Assembly: GCF_025165815.1 (NCBI RefSeq)
Contig: NZ_JAFFZE010000027.1
Coordinates: 44,489-108,488, forward strand
Direction: 5' to 3'
DNA: 64,000 nt
Source of the DNA: Actinophytocola gossypii
Lineage (GTDB): Bacteria > Actinomycetota > Actinomycetes > Mycobacteriales > Pseudonocardiaceae
The notes under the pieces were generated by a model, which was not told where the DNA came from, made no database searches, and was given only the letters and a program-made list of their open reading frames with translations. Positions within the stretch are counted from its first letter, which is position 1. The number at the start of each line of letters is the position of its first letter. The translations under genes were made by a program, and so were the position numbers. Shown here piece after piece: positions 44,393 through 52,338 of this stretch.

Positions 44393-44508
44393 GTTGGCTC
44401 CTTCTCTTCGACGGCATTGCCCGTCCCACCGTAGGCGGGTCAGCGCGACAGCGCCGAACTGGGCGGGTTACCGTTGTGCGCGCACGGCTGACCCGCCGGT
44501 CACGCCGG

Positions 44509-44534
44509 GTTTCCCGACTCAAGATTGTGGGTAG
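44509..44534 (+). promoter_or_regulatory. SigF/SigB-type promoter (GTTT-N16-GGGTAG)
   Basis: GTTT at 44509-44512 and GGGTAG at 44529-44534 with a 16-bp spacer are an excellent match to the consensus for stress sigma factors of the SigF/SigB class. It drives the anti-sigma/sigma pair directly downstream, so the operon is probably autoregulated. The predicted start of transcription (about 44541) leaves only a few nt before the ATG at 44544, so the mRNA may be leaderless. Confidence 0.75.
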
Positions 44535-44543
44535 AAGAACGCC

Positions 44544-44972
44544 ATGAGCGACGGAAGCGGGGCCGGGCGTCCGGAGGAGATCGAGCTCCGAATCGGGGCG
44601 GAGCTGACGAACCTGCCCATCATCCGGTCCCTGGCCGCGAGCATCGCGATGCGCGCCGACTACGACCTGGACGCGATCGCCGATCTCAAGCTGGCGGTCG
44701 ACGAGGCGTGCTCGACCCTCATCACCAGGGCGTCGGACGGGGCCGGCCTCGTGTGCGTGTTCACCGTGGCCAAGGACGAGATCCGCTTCCAGGTGTCGAT
44801 CAAGTCGACCAGCGACGCCGCGCCGAGCAGCGACTCGTTCGGCTGGCGGGTGTTGACCACGCTGACCGACCACGCCGACAGCTGGGTCGAGCGCAACGGC
44901 CAGGACGGGTCGCGGCCGGAGCACCTGGTGCACATCGCACTGGCCAAGCGCCGGGCGGACGGTCCGGCGTGA
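44544..44972 (+). CDS. Anti-sigma factor, RsbW/UsfX-like
   Basis: A 142-residue HATPase-fold anti-sigma factor: IELRIGAELTNLPIIRSLAASIA, DLKLAVDEACSTLITRA (N-box with Asp/Glu), and a GWRVLTTLTDHADSW segment. RsbW-type proteins bind and inhibit the cognate sigma factor and phosphorylate an anti-anti-sigma protein. It overlaps the sigma gene by 4 nt (GTGA), the classic usfX-sigF arrangement. No anti-anti-sigma gene is in the window. Confidence 0.88.
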   Translation: MSDGSGAGRPEEIELRIGAELTNLPIIRSLAASIAMRADYDLDAIADLKLAVDEACSTLITRASDGAGLVCVFTVAKDEIRFQVSIKSTSDAAPSSDSFGWRVLTTLTDHADSWVERNGQDGSRPEHLVHIALAKRRADGPA

Positions 44973-45772
44973 CGAACACGCAGAGTTCGCACGCCGGGAA
45001 CCGCTCGGACACCGGCTACGAGCATCTGACCCCACTGTTCACCGAGCTGGCGAACCTCGCGGAGGACGACCCCCGCCGCAGCGAGGTCCGCAACCGGCTG
45101 GTGACCGGGCACCTGCCGCTGGCCGAGCACATCGCCGCCCGGTTCAGCAACCGAGGGGTACCCCGCGAGGACCTGGTCCAAGTGGCCACGCTCGGCCTGA
45201 TCAACGCGGTCGACCGCTTCCAGCCGGACCGGGGCACCGACTTCCTGTCCTTCGCCGTCCCGACCGTGATGGGCGAGGTCCGGCGGCACTTCCGCGACGC
45301 CAGCTGGTCGATGCACGTGCCTCGCCGGCTCAAGGAACTGAACCTGGCGATCAACGCGGCCAGCGCGGAGCTGTCCCAGCGCCTCGGCCGGGCGCCGACC
45401 CCGTCCGAACTGGCCAGGCACCTGGACCTGAGCCTGGAGCAGGTGTACGAGGGCCTGGAAGCGGGCAACGCCTACCACTCCATGTCCCTGGACGAGGCCC
45501 TCTCCCCCAACGCCGACTCCGACTCCCTCGGCGAGACCCTCGGCGAGCCGGACAGCGCCCTCGCCGGCGTCGAGGACTACGAGTCCCTCCGCCCGCTGAT
45601 CGAGCGCCTACCCGAGCGGGAGCGCCAGATCCTCACCCTGCGGTTCTTCCGCCACATGACCCAGACCCAGATCGCGGACCGCATCGGCATCTCCCAGATG
45701 CACGTCTCCCGCCTCCTGGCCCGCACCCTGGAAACCCTCCGCCAGGGCATGCTCACCGACGACCCCGACTGA
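44969..45772 (+). CDS. sigF: Stress-response sigma factor, SigF/SigB family
   Basis: A 267-residue group 3 sigma factor. Region 2 is LPLAEHIAARFSNRGVPREDLVQVATLGLI and FLSFAVPTVMGEVRRHFRD; region 3 is LGRAPTPSELARHLDLS; region 4 is LPERERQILTLRFF and TQIADRIGISQMHVSRLLA. All regions are complete, so it should direct polymerase to GTTT-N16-GGGTA promoters such as the one in front of its own operon. The start is GTG, coupled to the anti-sigma gene. It is followed by the 22-bp repeat array. Confidence 0.9.
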   Translation: MTNTQSSHAGNRSDTGYEHLTPLFTELANLAEDDPRRSEVRNRLVTGHLPLAEHIAARFSNRGVPREDLVQVATLGLINAVDRFQPDRGTDFLSFAVPTVMGEVRRHFRDASWSMHVPRRLKELNLAINAASAELSQRLGRAPTPSELARHLDLSLEQVYEGLEAGNAYHSMSLDEALSPNADSDSLGETLGEPDSALAGVEDYESLRPLIERLPERERQILTLRFFRHMTQTQIADRIGISQMHVSRLLARTLETLRQGMLTDDPD

Positions 45773-45785
45773 CCCCACCCCGCAC

Positions 45786-45936
45786 GGGAACGTACGACTC
45801 ACCACCCGGGAACGTACGACTCGCGACCCTCGCGAGTCGTACGTTCCCGGCGCGCGAGTCGTACGTTCCCGTCGCGCGAGTCGTACGTTCCCGTCGCGCG
45901 AGTCGTACGTTCCCGTCGCGCGAGTCGTACGTTCCC
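45786..45936. repeat. Array of seven 22-bp-period repeats, head-to-head
   Basis: Seven copies of the core CGCGAGTCGTACGTTCCC or its complement lie 22 bp apart. Two (45786, 45808) read GGGAACGTACGACTC on the plus strand; five (45831, 45853, 45875, 45897, 45919) are in the opposite orientation. The switch in orientation makes a large potential hairpin between the convergent sigF and ku genes, and each unit contains the palindrome CGTACG. There are no unique spacers of CRISPR length. The array may act as a bidirectional terminator, or it may be a REP-like element. Confidence 0.9.
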
Positions 45937-45960
45937 GGGGCGGCGGGCGAGGTGGGAGGG

Positions 45961-46842
45961 TCAGCGGCGGCGGGTCGAGGCGCGGGGGCGGGAGGCGGCG
46001 CGGGCGGCCTTGGTCCTCGCCTCGGCCGCACGATCCGCGGCGGCCTGGGCGTTCGCGACGGCGCCCTCCTGCGCGCCCTGCTTCTCGGACAGGGAGCCGC
46101 GCAGGGCGGTGAGCAGGTCGGCGGCGCCCTCGTCCTGGCGGGCGGCCGTGGGGCGCACCAGCTCGTCGCCCTCGATCTTGGCGCGGACCAGCTCGCGCAG
46201 GGCCTCGGCGTAGCGGTCGGTGTAGCGGGCCGGGGTGAACCGCTCGCTCAGCGCGTCGATCAGGGACACCGCCTCGGCCAGTTCGTTCTCCGCGATGTCC
46301 ACGTCCTGGTGCAGGAACGGGAACTCCGGCGACCGGATCTCGTCCGGCCACAGCATGGTCTCCAGGACGATCACCTGCTCCCGGACCCGGAGCAGCCCCA
46401 ACGACTCCCGCTGCCGCAACGCCACCTTCACGATCGCCACCCGGCCCGACTGCTGCAGCGCCTCGGAGAACAGCACGTACGGCTTCGTCCCGGCCGGCTC
46501 CGGCTCCAGGTGGTACGCCCGGGCGAGGTAGACGGGGTCGACCTCGGCCAGCGGCGCGAACGACTGCACCTCGATGGCCTTGGACGTCGACAGCGGCAGC
46601 GTCGACAGGTCATCCTCGGTCAGCATCACCGTCTCGCCGCCCGGCATCACGTACCCGCGGGCCACCTCGCCCGCCGGCACCGGCTCCCCGTCGACCTCGC
46701 ACACCTTGCGGTGCCGGATACGGCCGCCGTCGGCCAGGTGCAGCTGGTGCATCCCCGTCACCTGCTCCTCGGTGGCGCCGTACGCGCGCACCGGGATGTT
46801 CGCCGCACCGATCCTGATCGAGCCGTTCCAGACGCTGCGCAT
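45961..46842 (-). CDS. ku: Ku protein (non-homologous end joining)
   Basis: A 293-residue bacterial Ku. The core domain opens with MRSVWNGSIRIGAANIPVRAY, with HRKVCEVDGEPVPAGEVARGY and LLRVREQVIVLETMLWPDEIR as further family blocks. The C-terminus is an Ala/Arg/Lys-rich tail (about 35 residues) that, in other Ku proteins, binds DNA or recruits LigD. Ku forms a ring around broken DNA ends. The start ATG at 46842 has GGGAGGAG upstream. No ligD gene is nearby. Confidence 0.92.
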   Translation of the reverse strand: MRSVWNGSIRIGAANIPVRAYGATEEQVTGMHQLHLADGGRIRHRKVCEVDGEPVPAGEVARGYVMPGGETVMLTEDDLSTLPLSTSKAIEVQSFAPLAEVDPVYLARAYHLEPEPAGTKPYVLFSEALQQSGRVAIVKVALRQRESLGLLRVREQVIVLETMLWPDEIRSPEFPFLHQDVDIAENELAEAVSLIDALSERFTPARYTDRYAEALRELVRAKIEGDELVRPTAARQDEGAADLLTALRGSLSEKQGAQEGAVANAQAAADRAAEARTKAARAASRPRASTRRR

Positions 46843-46915
46843 GGGCGCTCCTCCCGTTGGCGACACCAGCACATTATAGCCGACAATCCCCTGGTCACAG
46901 GCCCAAACGGGGGAT

Positions 46916-47192
46916 TCAGTCGAACAAATGTTCACCCTCGGCGAGGGCGTCCGCGGCGTGTCCGGCGGCGCTCGACGCGGCCGCCAGGACCTCGGCCAAC
47001 GGACCCGTCCGGACGGCGGCCAGACCCGACAACGCGGCCGCGGAGATGACGCTGCCCGGACACCAGCTGGGCGAGCACCCGCTCCAGCTCCTCCGGCGGC
47101 AGGGACGGCAGGGCGACGGCCAGCTCCGCCGCGCACGACTCGAGGTGCGCGGTCAGCACGGACGCCGGGAGGATCACCGCCACGGCGGCCAT
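46916..47192 (-). pseudogene. Small hypothetical protein, apparent frameshift
   Basis: The frame beginning at ATG 47192 reads MAAVAVILPASVLTAHLESC and SLPPEELERVLAQLVSG and then degenerates into Arg-rich noise to a stop at 46932. A neighbouring frame continues with AAALSGLAAVRTGPLAEVLA, ASSAAGHAADALAEGEHLFD and a stop at 46916-46918, which looks like natural helical protein. A single indel near 47050-47070 would join them into a protein of about 90 residues. It lies 21 nt behind the methyltransferase on the same strand. I do not recognise the family. Confidence 0.4.
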
Positions 47193-47213
47193 GCTGCCAC
47201 CGCGGCCGCGTCG

Positions 47214-48017
47214 TCAGGCCGCGACACTCCGGCGCCGGTACACGCCGACCAGCGTCGGCAGCCGCACGTAGTTCGCCCGCGATCCGGCCGCCTCGGCGAA
47301 CCCGGCCAGGCAACGCTCGCCGGCCTCCTCGGTGGTGATGCCGAGCCGGATCGCCGCGGGGAGGGTGGAGGCGTACGACCGCTGCAGGAACTCCTCGGTG
47401 TCCGCGAGCGGCAGCAGCACGCCGGACACGTCTGTGCCGTCCGGGGCACCGACGCCGGCGGCCACGAAGTGCGCCGGCAGCCGCAGCCCGCACCTCGGGT
47501 CGCCGCCGGTCCGCTCGTAGACGCCGTCCATCACCCGCTCGAACTCGTCCCAGCACGGCAGCCTCGGCATGGACGCCATCCCGGCCGTGTCGTAGTCCTG
47601 CGCGACCAGTACGCCGCCCGGCGCGACGAGCTCCCACAGCCGGCGCAGCAGCGCGACCGGGTCGGGCAGGTGCATGAGCACCAGTCGCACGTACACCACG
47701 TCGAACCGTCCCAGGTCGAGTGCGTGCACGTCGCCCTCGACGAAGGAGACCTCCGCGTCCACCTCGCTCCGCAGCACCGCCACCGCCTCGGCGCCGATGC
47801 GGCCGTCCAGGTCGACGCCGGTGACCGAGCCGGACGGCCCGACCCGCTGCGCGAGCAGCCGCATCACCTCGCCCGGGCCGCAGCCGACGTCGAGGCAGCG
47901 CGCCCCGGGTGCGACCCCGACCTGGTCGAGCAGCCGCGTGGTCGCGGGTTCCCAGATCCTGGCCTGGGTCCGCAGCCGCCGGTACTCCGTGGACGTGCGC
48001 GGCAGAAGGTAGGTCAC
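47214..48017 (-). CDS. Class I SAM-dependent methyltransferase
   Basis: A 267-residue methyltransferase. Motif I is CLDVGCGPGEVMRLLAQRV, the acidic end of strand 2 is TGVDLDGRIG, and motif IV is DVVYVRLVLMHLPDP. The family resembles UbiE/COQ5-like methyltransferases. The start is GTG at 48017. It is divergent from an acetyltransferase, with 65 nt between, and may be cotranscribed with the small broken ORF downstream. No substrate can be assigned. Confidence 0.8.
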   Translation of the reverse strand: MTYLLPRTSTEYRRLRTQARIWEPATTRLLDQVGVAPGARCLDVGCGPGEVMRLLAQRVGPSGSVTGVDLDGRIGAEAVAVLRSEVDAEVSFVEGDVHALDLGRFDVVYVRLVLMHLPDPVALLRRLWELVAPGGVLVAQDYDTAGMASMPRLPCWDEFERVMDGVYERTGGDPRCGLRLPAHFVAAGVGAPDGTDVSGVLLPLADTEEFLQRSYASTLPAAIRLGITTEEAGERCLAGFAEAAGSRANYVRLPTLVGVYRRRSVAA

Positions 48018-48082
48018 GAGCGCAGAACCTAGCCGCCGGAAACCCGGTGCACAACGCTTCGCCGCCCTGTCAGGATCGCCGC

Positions 48083-48691
48083 ATGGACGTCTTCCTGGCG
48101 ACCGACCGGCTCCTGTTGCGCCGGTTCGCCGACGGCGATGCCGACTACCTCGTCGAACTCGACAGCGACCCCGAGGTGATGCGCTACCTCAACGGCGGTC
48201 GGCCCACCGCGCGCAGCCACATCGAGAGGTCCGTGCTGCCGACCATTCTCGGCGAGTACGAGCGCGACCCCGACCTCGGCGTGTTCGCCGCGTTCGCCAA
48301 GAAGGACGGCTCTGTCGACAGTGCTGTCGACAGTGCTTTCGTCGGCTGGTTCATGCTCCGCCGGGACGAGGCCGGGCCGCGGGACGAGGCCGAGCTCGGC
48401 TACCGGCTGCGGCGGGCCGCGTGGGGCCGGGGCTACGCCACCGAGGGCTCGCGCGTCCTGCTGCACCACGCCTTCGCGACGATCGGGCTGCGCCGGGTGC
48501 ACGCCGAGACCATGGCGGTCAACGCCGGCTCCCGGCGGGTGATGGAGAAGCTGGGCCTGCGCTACGAGACCACGTACTTCCCGCCGTTCGCGCCGATCCC
48601 GGGGTCCGAGCACGGCGAGGTCCGGTACGGGCTCGACCGTGAGACGTGGAACACCGCAAACGAGCGCAAGAACTTGCACGGATTGTCGTAG
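48083..48691 (+). CDS. GNAT-family N-acetyltransferase (RimJ/RimL type)
   Basis: A 202-residue acetyltransferase. It opens MDVFLATDRLLLRRFADGDA; the acetyl-CoA motif is LGYRLRRAAWGRGYATEGSRV; NAGSRRVMEKLGLRY is the conserved last helix and strand. A 12-bp perfect tandem duplication (48313-48336) encodes VDSAVDSA in a surface loop. The frame is open further upstream, but the ATG at 48083 fits the family start. Its end overlaps the operator of the following lacI-type gene. Confidence 0.82.
   Translation: MDVFLATDRLLLRRFADGDADYLVELDSDPEVMRYLNGGRPTARSHIERSVLPTILGEYERDPDLGVFAAFAKKDGSVDSAVDSAFVGWFMLRRDEAGPRDEAELGYRLRRAAWGRGYATEGSRVLLHHAFATIGLRRVHAETMAVNAGSRRVMEKLGLRYETTYFPPFAPIPGSEHGEVRYGLDRETWNTANERKNLHGLS
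48666..48677. promoter_or_regulatory. LacI/MalR-type operator candidate
   Basis: GCAAGAACTTGC, a 12-bp palindrome (GCAAG-AA-CTTGC), lies 24 nt before the start of the LacI-family gene and inside the 3' end of the acetyltransferase gene. This fits the GCAAG half-sites of maltose/alpha-glucoside LacI repressors in actinomycetes and suggests autoregulation. Confidence 0.55.
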
Positions 48692-48701
48692 AGTTGCGGT
48701 C

Positions 48702-49724
48702 ATGGCGCAACGACGGCTGTCCGAAGTGGCCCAGAAGGTCGGTGTCAGCGAGGCGACGGTGAGCCGGGTGCTCAACGGCAAACCGGGCGTGTCCGAGGCG
48801 ACCCGCCAGGCCGTGCTCACCGCGCTGGACGTGCTCGGCTACGAGCGGCCGACCCAGCTGCGCGGCGAGCGCGCCCGCCTGGTCGGGCTGGTCCTGCCCG
48901 AGCTGCAGAACCCGATCTTCCCGGCACTGGCCGACGTGGTCGGCAGCGCGCTGGCCCAGCAGGGTTTCACGCCGGTCCTGTGCACCTGCACCGGCGGGGT
49001 GTCCGAACCGGACTACGTCGAGCTGCTGCTGGCCCAGCAGGTCTCCGGCGTGGTGTTCGCCGGCGGCAGCCATGCCCAGGCCGAGGCCCCGCACGACCAC
49101 CACTACGAGCTGGCCCAGCGCAAGCTCCCGGTCGTGCTGGTCAACGCCTCGATCGACCTGGACTACCCGGTGGTCTCGTGCGACGACGCGGTCGCCGTCG
49201 AGCAGGCGTTCGGGCACCTCGCCGCGCTCGGCCACGAGCGGATCGGCATCGTGCTCGGACCCCGGGACCACCTTCCGTCGCGGCGCAAGCTGGTTGCGTT
49301 CCAGCGGTGCGCCGAGCGCGCCGGGCTGACCGTCGACGAGCGGAACGTCGGCCACACGATGTTCTCCGTGGAGGGCGGCCAGGCCGTCGGCAACCGGCTG
49401 GTGCAGAACGGCGTCACCGGGCTGATCTGCGCGAGCGACCCGCTGGCGCTCGGCGTCATCCGCGCGGTGCGCCGCCTCGGCCTGAACAACCCCGACGACG
49501 TCTCGGTCATCGGCTACGACGACTCCGCGTTCATGACCTGCACCGACCCGCCGCTGACGACGGTCCGCCAGCCCATCGAGGCGATGGGCCGGGCCGCGGT
49601 GGAGCTGCTGGTCAACCAGATCGCGGGCATCGAGGTGTCCATGGAGGAACTGCTCTTCGAGCCCGAGCTCGTGGTCCGCGCCTCCGCCGCCCCGGCCCGC
49701 ACCCGCCGCACCACCCCCGCCTGA
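48702..49724 (+). CDS. LacI-family transcriptional regulator (alpha-glucoside operon)
   Basis: A 340-residue repressor. The N-terminal helix-turn-helix is RLSEVAQKVGVSEATVSRVL, with NGKPGVSEATR and hinge helix VLTALDVLGYERP. The sugar-binding core follows (LVGLVLPELQNPIFPALADV, VSVIGYDDSAFM). The start is ATG at 48702. It precedes an SBP, two permeases and a GH13 enzyme on the same strand, the layout of MalR/AglR regulated operons, and an operator palindrome lies just upstream. Confidence 0.88.
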   Translation: MAQRRLSEVAQKVGVSEATVSRVLNGKPGVSEATRQAVLTALDVLGYERPTQLRGERARLVGLVLPELQNPIFPALADVVGSALAQQGFTPVLCTCTGGVSEPDYVELLLAQQVSGVVFAGGSHAQAEAPHDHHYELAQRKLPVVLVNASIDLDYPVVSCDDAVAVEQAFGHLAALGHERIGIVLGPRDHLPSRRKLVAFQRCAERAGLTVDERNVGHTMFSVEGGQAVGNRLVQNGVTGLICASDPLALGVIRAVRRLGLNNPDDVSVIGYDDSAFMTCTDPPLTTVRQPIEAMGRAAVELLVNQIAGIEVSMEELLFEPELVVRASAAPARTRRTTPA

Positions 49725-49726
49725 CC

Positions 49727-49836
49727 CGCGAGTCGCACCTTCCCGACCTCCGAGTCCCCCGTTCGCGATGGCCTGCGAACGGGGGATTCGCGTGTCCGGA
49801 GCGTACGACTCGCGCGACGGGAACGTACGACTCGCG
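49727..49836. repeat. 22-bp repeat family, third locus
   Basis: A degenerate copy CGCGAGTCGCACCTTCCC (49727-49744), a strong hairpin, then two copies in the opposite orientation (about 49797-49814 with one change, and GGGAACGTACGACTCGCG at 49819-49836) 22 bp apart. As at 45786-45936 the copies flank an orientation switch and sit directly behind a gene end. Confidence 0.8.
49751..49790 (+). terminator. Hairpin terminator of the LacI-family gene
   Basis: CCCCCGTTCGC (49756-49766) and GCGAACGGGGG (49775-49785) form a perfect 11-bp stem with an 8-nt loop, extended outward by five further mostly paired bases. No T tract follows, as is usual in actinomycetes. It insulates the regulator gene from the downstream SBP operon. 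Confidence 0.7.
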
Positions 49837-49871
49837 GGTTAGTCTTGATTTTTCGCTTTGTTGTTTGAGTC

Positions 49872-49900
49872 TTGCGTTGGGATGTTGGGGGTCTTATGGT
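49872..49900 (+). promoter_or_regulatory. Promoter candidate for the alpha-glucoside operon
   Basis: TTGCGT (49872-49877) and TATGGT (49895-49900) are spaced 17 bp apart in an AT-richer stretch (49837-49945) ahead of the SBP gene. A CTTGCG half-site at 49871-49876 and CGCAAG at 49933-49938 resemble halves of the LacI-type operator seen upstream of the regulator gene. Otherwise this region has no gene. Confidence 0.4.
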
Positions 49901-49945
49901 GTGGCTCACAGATTTTCGCCCGGTCCTCACCACGCAAGGGTTCCC

Positions 49946-51313
49946 ATGAGCACAACCATCCAGCGCGGATCACTCGCCCTGGTGCTGGCGGCCGGCCTCG
50001 GCCTGACCGTCACCGCCTGCGGGAGCGACTCCGACGACGCAGGCGCCGGCGGCAAGGTCACGATCACCGTCAACGGCCAGCCGCCCAAGACCCAGCCGTT
50101 CGACCGCAAGATCTTCGACGAGGACGTGGCCGCGTTCGAGGAGGAGCACCCGGACATCGACATCCAGCCCCGCGAGGGGTTCATGGACCCGAAGACGTTC
50201 TCGTCCAAGCTCGCCGGCGGCCAGCTGGAGGACGTGTTCTACGTCTACCTGACCGACCCGGCGAACCTCATCGCCCGGCGCCAGGCCGCCGACATCACCG
50301 ACCACCTCGACGACGTCCCCTACGTCGACCAGCTCCAGCCCGAGCTCAAGGACATCTTCACCGACGACGACGGCCGCGTGTACGGCCTGCCGACGGCGAA
50401 CTACTCGATGGGCCTGCTCTACAACCGCACGCTGTTCACCGAGGCCGGCCTCGACCCCGACCAGCCGCCGACCACCTGGGACGAGGTGCGCGAGGCAGCG
50501 AAGAAGATCACCGCCCTCGGCGACAACACCGTCGGCTTCGCCGAGTACAGCAAGAACCACCAGGGCGGCTGGCACTACACCGCCTGGATGTACTCGATGG
50601 GCGGCGACATCGCCGAGAAGCAGGGCGCCGGCTGGGCCTCCGCGTTCAACAACGACACCGGCCGCGAGGTCGCCCAGACCCTCAAGGACATGCGCTGGGA
50701 GGACGACACCATGGGGCAGAAGCAGCTCCTGGTGATCGAGGACGTCCAGCGGATGATGGGCGCCGGCCAGCTCGGCATGTACCTCGCCGCGCCGGACAAC
50801 GTGCCGACGCTGGTCAACCAGTTCAACGGCGACTACGCCGACTACGGCCTCGCCCCGATGCCCGGCGGCCAGGGCACCCTGCTCGGCGGCGAGGGCTACA
50901 TGTTCAACCCGAAGGCCTCGCCGGAGAAGATCCGCGCCGGCCTCCAGTGGATCCAGTGGAAGTACCTCAACCCGGACCGGATGGACGCCAACCTCAAGCG
51001 CTACGCCGACCAGGGCCAGCCGATCGGCCTGCCCGCCTCCCCCACCCCGGACATCTGGGTCGACGGCGAGGTGCGGGACAAGCAGGAGTCGCTGAAGGCG
51101 AAGTACGCCACCGTCCCGGTCGCCAACTACCAGTCCTTCGTGGACGGCCTGACCGAGCTGGAGAAGAAGATCGAGCCGCCGAACGCCCAGCAGGTGTACG
51201 CCGCGCTGGACAACGTGATGCAGGGCGTGCTGACCGACCGCGACGCCGACGTCAACCGGCTGCTCGACGACGCGGAGACCAAGGCCAACCAGGCACTCGC
51301 GCAGGTCAGGTAA
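49946..51313 (+). CDS. Carbohydrate ABC transporter substrate-binding lipoprotein
   Basis: A 455-residue secreted lipoprotein. The signal peptide ends in the lipobox LTVTAC (Cys at residue 25). The mature part is a family 1 sugar-binding protein (ITVNGQPPKTQPFDRKIFDE; YGLPTANYSMGLLYNRTLF). Probably binds an oligosaccharide such as an alpha-glucoside, given the GH13 enzyme downstream. AAGGG lies 5 nt upstream of the ATG. First gene of the transport operon; an imperfect hairpin follows it, which may favour expression of the binding protein over the permeases. Confidence 0.88.
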   Translation: MSTTIQRGSLALVLAAGLGLTVTACGSDSDDAGAGGKVTITVNGQPPKTQPFDRKIFDEDVAAFEEEHPDIDIQPREGFMDPKTFSSKLAGGQLEDVFYVYLTDPANLIARRQAADITDHLDDVPYVDQLQPELKDIFTDDDGRVYGLPTANYSMGLLYNRTLFTEAGLDPDQPPTTWDEVREAAKKITALGDNTVGFAEYSKNHQGGWHYTAWMYSMGGDIAEKQGAGWASAFNNDTGREVAQTLKDMRWEDDTMGQKQLLVIEDVQRMMGAGQLGMYLAAPDNVPTLVNQFNGDYADYGLAPMPGGQGTLLGGEGYMFNPKASPEKIRAGLQWIQWKYLNPDRMDANLKRYADQGQPIGLPASPTPDIWVDGEVRDKQESLKAKYATVPVANYQSFVDGLTELEKKIEPPNAQQVYAALDNVMQGVLTDRDADVNRLLDDAETKANQALAQVR

Positions 51314-51324
51314 ACCGAGCCGGT

Positions 51325-51356
51325 CCGGCAGGGGGGAGCGCACCCCTCCCGGCCGG
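51325..51356 (+). promoter_or_regulatory. Intercistronic hairpin behind the SBP gene
   Basis: CCGG...GGGAG (51325-51338) and CTCCC...CCGG (51346-51356) give an imperfect GC-rich stem in the 68-nt gap between the binding protein and the first permease gene. Such elements often stabilise upstream mRNA so that binding protein exceeds permease. Confidence 0.4.
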
Positions 51357-51381
51357 GCCCTCCACGGAGGCCCACCAACGA

Positions 51382-52335
51382 ATGTCAACCATCACGAGCC
51401 GGGACGCGTCACCCGTCGCCCCGCGCCGGAGCCCGCCGGCGCGGAGCGCGCAGGACCGCGCCGGCCGGCTGCGCCGCACGGTGGCCGACAACCTCACCGC
51501 GTACGGGTTCCTCAGCGCCGCGCTGGTGGTCTTCGCGCTGTTCTCCTGGTACCCGATCGTGCGCGGGGTCCTGCTCGGCTTCCAGCAGGTCAACTTCGTC
51601 ACCGACCCGGTCTGGGTCGGCTGGGAGAACTTCGAGCGGCTGTTCGCCGACCCGCTGTTCCTGACCGCCTGGCGCAACACGCTGCTGTTCACCGGGCTCG
51701 CGCTGGTCATCGGCTTCGCGATCCCGTTCGCGGTCGCCGTCGTGCTCAACGAGCTGCGGCACGCCAAGGGCTACTTCCGGATGGTGGTCTACCTGCCGGT
51801 GATGCTGCCGCCGGTGGTGGTCGCGATCCTGTGGAAGTGGTTCTACGACCCCGGCCCCGGCCTGTTCAACACCCTGCTGCGCGGCGTCGGGCTGCCACCG
51901 CTGGCCTGGCTCAACTCAACCGACACGTCGATGCTGTCGCTGGTGCTGGTGGCCACCTGGGCGTCGATGGGCTCGGCCACGCTGATCTACCTGGCCGCGC
52001 TCGCCACGATCCCCGGCGAGCTGTACGAGGCCGCCGAGCTGGACGGCGCGAACCTCTGGCAGCGGCTGCGGCACGTGACGATCCCGCAGACCCGGTTCGT
52101 GCTGCTGGTGATGATGCTCATGCAGATCATCGCCACCATGCAGGTGTTCACCGAGCCGTACGTGATGACCGGCGGCGGACCGGAGGACTCCACGGTCACC
52201 GTGCTCCTGCTGCTGTACCGGTACGCGTTCACCTACAACGACTTCGGCACGGCGAGTGCGATGAGCCTGCTGCTGTTCGTCTTCCTCGGCGGGTTCTCCG
52301 CCCTGTACCTGCGGCTCACCAGGACGAGGAGCTGA
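51382..52335 (+). CDS. Sugar ABC transporter permease (MalF/UgpA type)
   Basis: A 317-residue inner membrane permease with six helices after a cytoplasmic Arg/Pro/Ser-rich N-terminus of about 40 residues. The EAA motif is LYEAAELDGANLWQRLRHVTIP. The start is ATG at 51382 with CGGAGG 11 nt upstream. It pairs with the second permease 3 nt downstream. No dedicated ATPase gene is present; a shared MsiK-like ATPase elsewhere is the usual solution in actinomycetes. Confidence 0.88.
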   Translation: MSTITSRDASPVAPRRSPPARSAQDRAGRLRRTVADNLTAYGFLSAALVVFALFSWYPIVRGVLLGFQQVNFVTDPVWVGWENFERLFADPLFLTAWRNTLLFTGLALVIGFAIPFAVAVVLNELRHAKGYFRMVVYLPVMLPPVVVAILWKWFYDPGPGLFNTLLRGVGLPPLAWLNSTDTSMLSLVLVATWASMGSATLIYLAALATIPGELYEAAELDGANLWQRLRHVTIPQTRFVLLVMMLMQIIATMQVFTEPYVMTGGGPEDSTVTVLLLLYRYAFTYNDFGTASAMSLLLFVFLGGFSALYLRLTRTRS

Positions 52336-52338
52336 GTC

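Noticed and set aside
45786..45936. Possible CRISPR array
   Set aside because: Copies are 18 nt with only 4-nt separators, orientation switches inside the array, and there are no unique spacers or cas genes.
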